A program made the position numbers and the translations under genes. A DNA stretch of 64,000 bases, taken from contig CAJMKK010000001.1 in the NCBI GenBank assembly GCA_905214105.1, positions 124,001-188,000 of the forward strand. Direction: 5' to 3'. Source of the stretch: an uncultured bacterium. Its GTDB lineage: Bacteria; Actinomycetota; Coriobacteriia; Coriobacteriales; Coriobacteriaceae. Positions within the stretch are counted from its first letter, which is position 1. Every line of letters starts with the position of its first letter. The notes beneath the pieces are model-generated. The model saw only the letters and a list, made by a program, of their open reading frames with translations, was not told the origin of the DNA and made no database searches. Positions 24,340-31,903 of the stretch are shown piece after piece.

Positions 24340-25500
24340 ATGGAGATCACCAAGGATATCCGCTACGTTGGCGTCGACGATCACGACATTGACCTGTTCG
24401 AGGGCCAGTACGATGTGTCCGAAAACGGTATGGCATACAACAGCTACGTTATCTTGGGCGAAAAGATTGCTGTCGCCGATTCAGTCGACGGCGGTTTTGT
24501 CGACGAGTGGCTCGGTAACATCGAAGCCGTGCTCGACGGTCGCACGCCCGATTACCTGGTCGTTCACCATATGGAGCCCGATCACTCCGCTGGTATCGCC
24601 GCCTTTATGGAGCGCTATCCCCAGGCACAGATCGTGGCCAGCATGGGCGCCTTCCGCATGATGGTCAACTACTTTGGCACGGACTACCCCGAGCGCAAGA
24701 TGGTCGTCAAAGAGGGCGATGTGCTCGACCTGGGCGGCCACAGCCTGACCTTTGTTGGCGCTCCCAACGTTCACTGGCCCGAGGTGCTCTTCTCCTACGA
24801 GGCCACCGACAAAGTGCTCTTTAGTGCCGACGGCTTTGGCAAGTTTGGCGCCAACGATATCGAGGATCCTGAGGGCTGGGCCTGTGAGGCGCGCCGTTAC
24901 TACTTTGGCATCGTCGGCAAGTTCGGCAAGTTCGTTCAGGCCGTGCTTAAGAAGGCCGCCGATCTGGACATTCAGATTATTTGCCCGCTCCACGGCCCCG
25001 TGCTGACCGAGAACCTGGGCTACTACCTCGACACCTACAACACCTGGTCGAGCTATCAGCCCGAGGACGAGGGCATTACGATTGCCTACGCGAGCGTGTA
25101 CGGCCATCTGAAGGCCGCCGTTGAGGAGCTTGCATCCGCGCTTGAGGCTCGCGGCCAGAAGGTTTCCGTCTTTGACCTGGCTCGCGACGACATGGCCGAG
25201 GCCGTTGAGGATGCGTTCCGTTACGACCGCCTGGTGCTCGCCTCTATCACCTATCAGGGCGAGATCTTCCCGTTTATGAGCACCTTCATCCACACGCTTG
25301 CCGAGCACGCCTATCAGAACCGTACGGTGGCGCTCGTTGAGGCCGGCTCCTGGGCGCCCACCGCTGCCAAGGTTATGACCAAGGAGCTCGAGGGCATGAA
25401 GGACATCACCCTGGCGCAGAACAAGGTGACCGTGCTGGGCTCGCTCAACGACGCCTCGCGCGCCCAGATTGAGGCCCTCGCTGACGAGCTCTCCAAGTAG
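24340..25500 (+). CDS. Flavodiiron protein (A-type flavoprotein, FprA)
   Basis: A 386-residue cytoplasmic flavodiiron protein that reduces O2 to water and/or NO to N2O, protecting anaerobes. The N-terminal metallo-beta-lactamase domain (about 1-245) has the complete diiron ligand set: HMEPDH at about 77-82, His in NVHWPE about 145, Asp in FSADGFG about 164 and His in CPLHGPV about 226. The C-terminal flavodoxin domain begins ITIAYASVYGHLK about 253. There is no rubredoxin extension. AGGAGG lies upstream of the ATG. It is monocistronic with its own terminator. Confidence 0.94.
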   Translation: MEITKDIRYVGVDDHDIDLFEGQYDVSENGMAYNSYVILGEKIAVADSVDGGFVDEWLGNIEAVLDGRTPDYLVVHHMEPDHSAGIAAFMERYPQAQIVASMGAFRMMVNYFGTDYPERKMVVKEGDVLDLGGHSLTFVGAPNVHWPEVLFSYEATDKVLFSADGFGKFGANDIEDPEGWACEARRYYFGIVGKFGKFVQAVLKKAADLDIQIICPLHGPVLTENLGYYLDTYNTWSSYQPEDEGITIAYASVYGHLKAAVEELASALEARGQKVSVFDLARDDMAEAVEDAFRYDRLVLASITYQGEIFPFMSTFIHTLAEHAYQNRTVALVEAGSWAPTAAKVMTKELEGMKDITLAQNKVTVLGSLNDASRAQIEALADELSK

Positions 25501-25522
25501 CGATATATCGCTTTTAACGCTC

Positions 25523-25565
25523 AAACCACCACAAAGGGGACAGGCACCTTTGTGGTGGTTTTTGT
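25523..25565 (+). terminator. Terminator of the flavodiiron gene
   Basis: AAACCACCACAAA and TTTGTGGTGGTTT enclose GGGGACAGGCACC, followed by TTTG. The loop carries the GGGGACAGG core discussed for the REP-like families. It overlaps no coding sequence except the neighbouring stop edge. Confidence 0.88.
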
Positions 25566-26426
25566 TTAAGCGCCGGCGATGAGGAGATTTGGGCGGGCGT
25601 TGTCGACGATCTCGGCGATTGAGGTGGCGACGGCGTGATCGGGGTCACGGTCCATCACGATGGCGTTGACGTCGGTCAGCTCGGCAAAGCGGTACATGCC
25701 ACGTCCGTTGACCTTACTGGCGTCCATGAGGGCGACACTTTGACGAGCGGCACCGACCATAGCCGCTTTGGTCTCGGCCATCTGCGGAAAGTCGGTCGTA
25801 AAGCCGCAGCCGGGAACAAAAGCGCCAGGGCACATGACGGCAAGATCGGCGTGGACCATTTGGAGCGCCTGCATGGTAAGTGGGCCGTACAGATAGCGAT
25901 GGCCTTTGCGCAGTGCCCCGCCCAGCATGACGACATCGACTGAGGGCATGCTCTCGTCGATGTAATCGGCAATGGTAATGTCGGCCGTGATGACGGTGAT
26001 GCCATCGCGCTGGTCGAGGAGCCGGACGAACTCGAGCGCTGTGGTGCCCGAGTCGACGAGCAGCGTGTCACCGTCATTGACGAGCCCGATGGCGCTTTGC
26101 GCGATGGCCTGCTTGGCGGCGACATTGACGTTGATGCGGCGATCCTGCGTGGAAACGGTCAGGCGTTTGTGGAGCGATACGGCACCGCCATGCGTGCGGC
26201 GCAGCTTGCCTGCTTCGGCGAGCGCGTCCAGGTCGGCGCGGGCGGTGACGGAGGACACGCCAAAGGTTTGGGCGATTTCTGCCACCTGCACCGAGGCATT
26301 ATGCTCGAGCATTTCCATAATGGCGGTACGGCGTTCGTCGGCAAAAGCACGGTTGGTAGCTTGGGCCATGTCTGCTCCATTCTCGGCTAAATTTGCAGGA
26401 ATTGTGTTGACTCTATTTTCGTTCAT
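25566..26426 (-). CDS. DeoR-family transcriptional regulator
   Basis: A 286-residue DeoR-family regulator with a winged helix-turn-helix about residues 30-85 (VQVAEIAQTFGVSSVTARAD) and a DeoRC sugar-phosphate sensor (LLVDSGTTALEFVRLL; MCPGAFVPGCGFTTDF). MNENR (26426) or MAQAT (26369) are both possible starts. The gene is divergent from the class II aldolase with a 277-nt AT-rich gap containing the palindrome ATCTTTTCTATAAAAGAAAGAT's core near 26462-26483, so it may control aldolase expression. It is a different subgroup from the regulator at 3331. The ligand is unknown. Confidence 0.85.
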   Translation of the reverse strand: MNENRVNTIPANLAENGADMAQATNRAFADERRTAIMEMLEHNASVQVAEIAQTFGVSSVTARADLDALAEAGKLRRTHGGAVSLHKRLTVSTQDRRINVNVAAKQAIAQSAIGLVNDGDTLLVDSGTTALEFVRLLDQRDGITVITADITIADYIDESMPSVDVVMLGGALRKGHRYLYGPLTMQALQMVHADLAVMCPGAFVPGCGFTTDFPQMAETKAAMVGAARQSVALMDASKVNGRGMYRFAELTDVNAIVMDRDPDHAVATSIAEIVDNARPNLLIAGA

Positions 26427-26461
26427 TTTCTTTTTGAGTAAGAAAACACCTTTCGATTACT

Positions 26462-26483
26462 TATCTTTTCTATAAAAGAAAGA
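26462..26483. promoter_or_regulatory. AT-rich imperfect palindrome between deoR and aldolase genes
   Basis: ATCTTTTCT and AGAAAGAT are inverted around TATAAA in an AT-rich stretch unlike its GC-rich neighbours. It could be the operator of the divergent DeoR protein. Confidence 0.35.
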
Positions 26484-26703
26484 TGATTCGCTTGAAAACG
26501 GTAATGTCGGATAGGGGAATTTAGCCTGAATCCCTTCCGTTTGCTTTTCAAAAACGAGCGTTTTGGCCTGCGTGCCGGCGATATCTCGTACATGCGACAG
26601 ATGCGATTTTCATACAATGGGCGCAGCAAAATGCAAGGTAAAACGCCTTGCGGACACGTACGCCCGATGTCCAGATGCGGGCGAGGGAGAGGAGCAAACG
26701 CTC

Positions 26704-27561
26704 ATGGCACTTGTTACCACCGAAAAGATGCTCAAGGACGCTCAGGCCGGCCACTACGCCGTCGGCGCGTTCAACGTCGAGAACCTCGAGTTTGTTATGG
26801 CCGTTCTGGCCGCTGCCGAGGAGACCAAGTCCCCCGTCATCATGCAGACCACCCCGGGCACCATCAAGACCGCTGGTCTGGACTACTTCTACGGCATGGT
26901 CAAGGCTGCCGCCGAGCGCGCTTCCGTGCCCGTCGCCCTGCACCTCGATCACGGCGATGGCTATGACCGCTGCATGCAGGCTTTCCGCACCGGCTACACC
27001 TCTGTCATGATTGACGGCTCGCACGAGTCCTTCGAGGACAACATTGCCCTGACCAAGTCCGTCGCCGACGCTGGCCGCGCCATGGGCGTGCCCGTCGAGG
27101 CTGAGCTCGGTAAGGTTGGCGGCAAGGAGGACGACGGTCCCGCGGTTGAGGGCGAGAGCCCCTACACCGATCCGGCCGAGGCCAAGGAGTTCGTCGAGCG
27201 CACTGGCTGCACCTCCCTCGCTATTGGCGTTGGCACCAGCCACGGCGTGTACACGAGCGATCCTCACATCGAGCAGTCCGTGGTCAAGGCCATTCGCGAC
27301 GCCGTCGACGTGCCGCTGGTCCTGCACGGCACCTCCGGTGTGCCCGATGAGCAGGTTGCCGAGGCTGTGAAGAACGGCATCTGCAAGGTCAACTACGCCA
27401 CCGAGCTGCGTCAGGCCTACACCAAGGGCTTCATGGCCTACATGGCCGAGAACCCCGCCTGCTTCGATCCCAAGAAGCCGGCCAAGGAGGGCATGCGTGA
27501 GATCACTGAGCTGGTTAAGATCCGCATGACCAACCTCAACTCCGTGGGCAAAGCAGAGTAA
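26704..27561 (+). CDS. Class II tagatose/fructose-bisphosphate aldolase
   Basis: A 285-residue zinc-dependent class II aldolase of the GatY/KbaY/FbaA group that cleaves tagatose-1,6- or fructose-1,6-bisphosphate to dihydroxyacetone phosphate and glyceraldehyde-3-phosphate. The zinc and catalytic motifs are HLDHGDGYDRC about residues 80-90, EAELGKVGG about 131, TSHGVY with a zinc His about 180 and LHGTSGVPDEQ about 205-215. GAGGAG precedes the ATG. In lactic acid bacteria the tagatose pathway ends with the class I enzyme LacD. Here the class II enzyme 7 kb from lacC probably does that job, though it could be the glycolytic aldolase. Confidence 0.9.
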   Translation: MALVTTEKMLKDAQAGHYAVGAFNVENLEFVMAVLAAAEETKSPVIMQTTPGTIKTAGLDYFYGMVKAAAERASVPVALHLDHGDGYDRCMQAFRTGYTSVMIDGSHESFEDNIALTKSVADAGRAMGVPVEAELGKVGGKEDDGPAVEGESPYTDPAEAKEFVERTGCTSLAIGVGTSHGVYTSDPHIEQSVVKAIRDAVDVPLVLHGTSGVPDEQVAEAVKNGICKVNYATELRQAYTKGFMAYMAENPACFDPKKPAKEGMREITELVKIRMTNLNSVGKAE

Positions 27562-27594
27562 CAGCAAGGGTACTCCGACTCGCTACATATCCCG

Positions 27595-27719
27595 GGGAGG
27601 GACGAGGGCTTAGTTCCCCAATCGTCCTCGGGCATGCAAAAAGCCTCGCTGCGCACTTCGTGCGGCGAGGCTTTTTGCCCCCTGCGGAAAGATTGGGGAA
27701 CTAAGCCCTCGTCCCTCCC
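27595..27719 (+). repeat. Structured 3-prime repeat, family B, copy 1
   Basis: It starts 33 nt after the aldolase stop. Outer arms (27595-27623 and 27691-27719) are perfect over 29 bp, with core GACGAGGGCTTAGTTCCCCA. The conserved block GTCCTCGGGCATGC follows, then the inner hairpin AAAAAGCCTCGC/GCGAGGCTTTTT, then the conserved CCTGCGGAA. Sense orientation matches the upstream gene. Confidence 0.87.
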
Positions 27720-27740
27720 AAGCTGACCTACTCGAGGTCG

Positions 27741-27866
27741 TCGCCCTTGTGGCGTTAGGGCGGAAAATAATAAGAAGCTTTCGCGCTGCGGAATGATTTT
27801 GGAAACTAAGTACGGGACCCGCCCAAACCGTCCTGCTCAATCGCCCTTGTGGCGTTGGGGCTGAAA
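27741..27866 (+). repeat. Direct repeats plus an orphan half of a family B element
   Basis: TCGCCCTTGTGGCGTT followed by RGGCKGAAA occurs at 27741 and again at 27841, exactly 100 bp apart. Between them, 27784-27822 (CGCTGCGGAATGATTTTGGA, then AACTAAG) matches only the 3-prime half of a family B element. It looks like a decayed or recombined copy next to the intact one. No gene lies in 27720-27882. Confidence 0.55.
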
Positions 27867-27882
27867 GGGTGGGACGCGTGGG

Positions 27883-28506
27883 TTATTTGGTTGTTAGGGT
27901 TAGTAGGTCGTTGGGGGTTTTGAGGTTGTAGGTGGCGTTTGGGATATCTTGGTGTGATCCCCATGCTGCTCGGGCAAAACTGACCCCTGCCGAAGTTGCG
28001 CATTGTTCGTCGTAGACGGTGTCGCCAACGTAGACGACGTTGCCAGGATTCGCGCCCGTACGCCGGAGATATTCGAGCATGGGAGCGGGTGCGGGTTTAT
28101 GTTCGGTTGTGTCTTCGACAAGGATGATGTGCTCAAAATACTTATCGAAGCCAAGGGGTGCAATTTCTTCTGCGTATTCGTCGCGCGCACGTGAGGAGAC
28201 GATGCCAAGTTTGCAGCCATTGTCGGAGAGTGTTGCGATAACTTGGTGCAAGCCGGGAAACACGCTGATGGTGCTTTTAAAGCTGGCGGCAACTTGGCAC
28301 CAGCGATCCAACGTTGCCTGCGAGTAGATTCCAAGTTTCTCAAGGGCATCCTTGCCGGGTATGCCGAGGGCAAATTCAAGCTCGTGTCGGGGGAGCGTTT
28401 TGCCGGTCTCTTCTTGGACAATCTGGACAAGCGATGATAGAACGCTTTCTTCTGTATCTGCCAATGTCCCATCAATGTCAAATACGATATGGTCAAAGTG
28501 CTTCAT
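27883..28506 (-). CDS. HAD-superfamily phosphatase (phosphoglycolate phosphatase-like)
   Basis: A 207-residue HAD hydrolase of the Gph/PpaX subgroup with all four motifs: DIDGTLAD (motif I, nucleophile Asp about residue 10), SSRAR (II) about 103, a Lys in EHKPAP (III) about 134 and VGDTVYDEQ (IV) about 160. A small helical cap lies between motifs I and II. GAGGAGC precedes the ATG. It likely dephosphorylates a small phosphometabolite; the substrate cannot be read from the sequence. It is monocistronic and convergent with the aldolase gene. It is adjacent to, but not overlapping, the AraC gene on the same strand. Confidence 0.85.
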   Translation of the reverse strand: MKHFDHIVFDIDGTLADTEESVLSSLVQIVQEETGKTLPRHELEFALGIPGKDALEKLGIYSQATLDRWCQVAASFKSTISVFPGLHQVIATLSDNGCKLGIVSSRARDEYAEEIAPLGFDKYFEHIILVEDTTEHKPAPAPMLEYLRRTGANPGNVVYVGDTVYDEQCATSAGVSFARAAWGSHQDIPNATYNLKTPNDLLTLTTK

Positions 28507-28562
28507 ATGATTGCTCCTCTCTGTTGTTTGCCTGCAAGTTTGATGCAGTGACAGAAGAAGGG

Positions 28563-29501
28563 CTAGCGGGATTTCTGCCTGGTACTATCGAGATTCTGCC
28601 TCGTTGCTCGATAGCTCGAAGGAGTGCATCCCATTTGTTCTTTAAATACCTGGCCAAGATGGCTTGCTGTCGCAAAGCCGCATTGGCGCGCGACTGTCTG
28701 AACCGTTCGCGTGGTGTGTGCCAAAAGTTCGCAAGCACGGTTTACGCGGTATGCGCGCAGATATGCCGCCGGGGTCGTTCCTGCGCAAGCTTCGATAATG
28801 CGGTAACACTCTCTTTCGCTTACACCGGCTGCAGATGCCATCTGGGGCACATCTACAGCGGCTGCATAGTTTGCGCGGATAAAGTCCAGGATTGCCTTGA
28901 ACTGTACGTCGCGGCTGGTCATCCAAGAGGCGTTGTCGGAGGAAAAGAGCGGTTCGGCCTTGGCGTAAATCTGAATCCAGAGCTCTGACAAGCTATTCCG
29001 AAGCGCCATCTCGTTCTGCGGCCGTTGAAGGTCGTGGTTAAAGGAACTCTTTAGCAAATCGATGAAGGGCATATCGTCGGGGTTGGTGGGCGACCATTTG
29101 AGCACATCGACGTCTCGACATTGCAGCAAAGGATTGATATAGCGCTTTTGAAGGCGTCCCGCGGGATCGCCGAGCATCGACGGCTGAAAGATATGCAACA
29201 TTTGAATGGCTGGTGCCGAATTGGGTGATTGCAGCGTGCTGTGCAAAACGCCGCCGTTGATAAAGCCGGCGGACCCTTCCTCAAAGCGTACGTGCTCATG
29301 AGCCGCGCGCGTTCGATAGTCAATCGCTCCCTGCTCCATGTAGAAAAGCTCAACCTCGGAATGCCAGTGCCAGGGGACGGAATTGCCCGGATAGCGAGCG
29401 AATTCTGCGCGTTCGGCAATATAGGGCCAGTCTTCGGCGGTCTCGGGAAACGCTTCCTCGCGTCCTCCGCGGTGCAATTCTATGTGATCCATGTTTCGCA
29501 T
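28563..29501 (-). CDS. AraC-family transcriptional regulator
   Basis: A 312-residue regulator with an N-terminal cupin ligand-binding domain (FARYPGNSVPWHWHSEVELF about residues 34-53, then GSAGFINGGVLHS) and a C-terminal double helix-turn-helix (about 215-300: VPQMASAAGVSERECYRIIE and TVQTVARQCGFATASHLGQV). Such proteins usually sense a sugar and activate a nearby operon, but the neighbours (a HAD phosphatase on the same strand and unrelated genes) give no clear target. No strong ribosome-binding site precedes ATG 29501, so ATG 29492 is also possible. Confidence 0.86.
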   Translation of the reverse strand: MRNMDHIELHRGGREEAFPETAEDWPYIAERAEFARYPGNSVPWHWHSEVELFYMEQGAIDYRTRAAHEHVRFEEGSAGFINGGVLHSTLQSPNSAPAIQMLHIFQPSMLGDPAGRLQKRYINPLLQCRDVDVLKWSPTNPDDMPFIDLLKSSFNHDLQRPQNEMALRNSLSELWIQIYAKAEPLFSSDNASWMTSRDVQFKAILDFIRANYAAAVDVPQMASAAGVSERECYRIIEACAGTTPAAYLRAYRVNRACELLAHTTRTVQTVARQCGFATASHLGQVFKEQMGCTPSSYRATRQNLDSTRQKSR

Positions 29502-29526
29502 GGCATCAGTATAAAGCGCGATGGGC

Positions 29527-29736
29527 TTAGATTGCTCTTGCCTGTTCGGGGAACGCCTTGTCTAGGGATGCTTGGAGCTTTTCGAAGGATGCTCGTAAGT
29601 TGAGGCTCTGATCGGCTGAGCGCTTGGTTTTTGTGGTGGGGGAGTCGAGGAGGCCGTTTCTCTGCGTCGGGGGGAAGGAGAAAAGGTTTGCATGTTTTAG
29701 GGATGGCTGCTGTGCTGCGTCATTGGAAGAATGCAT
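29527..29736 (-). CDS. Possible small protein, 69 residues, unrecognised
   Basis: A short minus-strand frame preceded by AGGAGG ten nt before the ATG. It is Ser/Gln/Asn-rich at the N-terminus and ends with an amphipathic helix (ASFEKLQASLDKAFPEQARA). No family is recognised. The ribosome-binding site lies inside the end of another open minus-strand stretch (about 29740-29860, ending VRNLLVDIEEAA) that has no start codon, which looks like the 3-prime end of a lost gene. So this could be the surviving second gene of a small decayed operon, or spurious. The rest of 29502-29990 shows nothing else. Confidence 0.35.
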   Translation of the reverse strand: MHSSNDAAQQPSLKHANLFSFPPTQRNGLLDSPTTKTKRSADQSLNLRASFEKLQASLDKAFPEQARAI

Positions 29737-29990
29737 GCTTATGCGGCCTCCTCGATGTCCACCAAAAGATTGCGCACGGGGTGTGCTGCTAGGTCCCGTG
29801 CGTTGGCAGTATTATGCCGCGAGCGCAGATAAGGAAGCGCTAAAGAAAGGCTTAACCTGGTTTAGTGTTACGATGAAACTGCAGGTCAGAGGTATCGAGT
29901 AACACTCTTGAAAGGTTTTGAGCTTAAGGGCTTTCTAAGGTTTGTGACGTGGATGTGGCGCGGACGTGCGGAGCGTGTGAATGCTCGCTG

Positions 29991-30977
29991 TTAGCGCTGC
30001 GGCTCTGTGGCGCGCACCTGCTCGATGACCTTTTCCATCGTGGCGTCGATGCGGTCTTTTTTGAGTTCGCATTCCCAGATGGTTATGGGCGTCCAGCCCA
30101 TTTGAGTGAGCGCTGCCACAGCAGCACGGTCGCGCTCGACGTTGCGACGGAACTTTGCCTCCCAAAACTCAACGTTGCGCTTGGGCTGGCTTGGGTTGCA
30201 CTTGGGGCAGCGGTGCCAAAAGCAACCGTTGACGAAGATGGCGATCTTGCGGCCGGGGAAGGCGATGTCGGGCTTGCCGGGTACCTTCCATTCCAAACGA
30301 TAGCCCGTAAGGCCCGCGGCCCGTAGGCGCTGACGTACGAGCAGCTCGGGCTTGGTGTTGGCGCGCTTGTTGCCCTTCATGGACTTTTTGATGGCGGCGC
30401 GACGGCGGACCAGTTCGCGCTCGTCAGCGGAGAGGTCCGAGGTATCGATGCCGTCGAGCAGACCGGGCTTGGGACGCTTTTTGCTGCGGCGTTTAGGTGC
30501 GCGCTTGGGTTTGGTGGCGGGTTTGTCGGTTGTGTTGGGCGCGGCGTCATCGGCGGAGCTTGCCTCAAGCCGATCTTCCTTTAACTCAATCAGAGCATCA
30601 ATGAGCCCCTTGTCGGCGGGCATCCATTCCACCGTGGCAAGCGAGGTGCGTGGAATCCAGCGGATATCAAGCTGGCGGTCGTGTTTCTGGGGCTCATCGG
30701 ATTCATCGGCGAGCGAGCAGTAGTAACACTCCATGGAGAGATGAAAATCGGGGTAGTCATACTCAACGGTGTAGAAATCACGCAGGTTGGTGACTTTTAC
30801 CTGTAGCTCTTCCATAAGCTCGCGGCGCACGGCGTCTTCGGGTGTCTCGCCGCGCAGAAGTTTGCCGCCCGGGAACTCCCATAGTCCCTGCATGTTGCCG
30901 TAGCCGCGCTGCACGGCAAGCAGCTCGTCAGATCCTTCCTTGCGAATGATCCCAGCGGCAACATGAACAGTCTTCAA
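29991..30977 (-). CDS. NUDIX hydrolase fused to a Vsr-type mismatch endonuclease
   Basis: One 328-residue frame joins two DNA-maintenance domains. Residues 1-130 are a MutT-like NUDIX domain with the box GKLLRGETPEDAVRRELMEE (38-57), expected to hydrolyse oxidised nucleotides. Residues 138-195 are a basic Pro/Lys/Arg linker. Residues 198-325 are a Vsr endonuclease domain (NTKPELLVRQRLRAAGL; catalytic Asp about 237 in GKPDIAF; zinc-type GCFWHRCPKC 251-260; GWTPITIWECELK). Vsr nicks T:G mismatches produced at methylated cytosines. The start is a TTG with AAGGG upstream. No cytosine methyltransferase is in the window. It is monocistronic. Confidence 0.88.
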   Translation of the reverse strand: MKTVHVAAGIIRKEGSDELLAVQRGYGNMQGLWEFPGGKLLRGETPEDAVRRELMEELQVKVTNLRDFYTVEYDYPDFHLSMECYYCSLADESDEPQKHDRQLDIRWIPRTSLATVEWMPADKGLIDALIELKEDRLEASSADDAAPNTTDKPATKPKRAPKRRSKKRPKPGLLDGIDTSDLSADERELVRRRAAIKKSMKGNKRANTKPELLVRQRLRAAGLTGYRLEWKVPGKPDIAFPGRKIAIFVNGCFWHRCPKCNPSQPKRNVEFWEAKFRRNVERDRAAVAALTQMGWTPITIWECELKKDRIDATMEKVIEQVRATEPQR

Positions 30978-31117
30978 CAGGAGCCCTTCCTCAACATCAA
31001 AACGTTCCCTGCACTACCTTACACAACGGTAAGGCAAGCGTAAGCCATATCGATGGTAGCCGACTCGGCTCCTTGCGACTATAGATGCCGTAGACTAATC
31101 GCAAGAAAGGACTCGGT

Positions 31118-31903
31118 ATGCAAACCACGCAAACGGCGACCCCGGTACTGGAGGTCGCGCATCTCGAAAAGGTATATGGAACACTGGGCAACGTGACCCG
31201 CGCGCTCAACGATGTCAGCTTTACCGTCAACCGCGGCGAATTCGTCGGCATCATGGGCGCCTCGGGCTCGGGCAAGTCGACGCTGCTCAACTGCGTGTCG
31301 ACCATCGATAGCGCCACGAGCGGCACCATTCGCATCAACGGCCAGGATGTGACGCGCATGAAGCAGGCCAAGCTTTCGCAGTTCCGCCGCGAGGAGCTGG
31401 GCTTTATCTTCCAGGACTCCAACTTGCTCGATACGCTCACGGCGCGCGAGAACATCGCCCTGCCGCTCACCATCGCCCGCACAAACTCGGCAGAGATCTC
31501 GACCCGCGTGCAGGATGTAGCCGCGCGTCTGTCTATCAGTCAGGTGCTCGACAAGTATCCCTACCAGATGTCCGGCGGTCAGCAACAGCGCGTTGCCGCG
31601 GCTCGCGCACTCGTCACCGACCCAACTATGATCATGGCCGACGAGCCCACCGGCGCCCTCGATTCCAAGAGCGCCCGCCTGCTGCTCGAGAGCCTGGAGG
31701 CGCTCAATCGCCGTCTGCGCGCCACCGTGCTCATGGTCACGCACGACAGCTTTGCCGCCAGCTACACGAGCCGTGTGCTGTTTATCCGCGACGGCAAGAT
31801 TTTCACCGAGCTGCGCCGCGGCGACACCGACCGCCGAGAGTTCTTCGACCGCATTATGGAGGTCGTTGCCATGATGGGCGGTGAGGGCTCCGATGCTCTG
31901 TAA
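31118..31903 (+). CDS. ABC transporter ATP-binding protein (BceA/MacB type)
   Basis: A 261-residue ATPase with Walker A GASGSGKST about residues 48-56, Q-loop FIFQDSN, signature MSGGQQQR about 151, Walker B MIMADEPTGALD and a switch His in MVTHDS. Sequence style and the FtsX-like partner place it with BceA/LolD-type systems that detach antimicrobial peptides or drive sensing rather than classical import. AAAGGA precedes the ATG. It overlaps the permease by 11 nt. No BceS/BceR-like kinase pair is adjacent. Confidence 0.9.
   Translation: MQTTQTATPVLEVAHLEKVYGTLGNVTRALNDVSFTVNRGEFVGIMGASGSGKSTLLNCVSTIDSATSGTIRINGQDVTRMKQAKLSQFRREELGFIFQDSNLLDTLTARENIALPLTIARTNSAEISTRVQDVAARLSISQVLDKYPYQMSGGQQQRVAAARALVTDPTMIMADEPTGALDSKSARLLLESLEALNRRLRATVLMVTHDSFAASYTSRVLFIRDGKIFTELRRGDTDRREFFDRIMEVVAMMGGEGSDAL

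Noticed and set aside
27595..27719. B, C and A elements as insertion sequences
   Set aside because: They contain no open frame or transposase, and the arms are not shared between copies as terminal inverted repeats would be.
29991..30977. Restriction-modification locus
   Set aside because: The endonuclease domain is of the Vsr repair type and there is no methyltransferase beside it.
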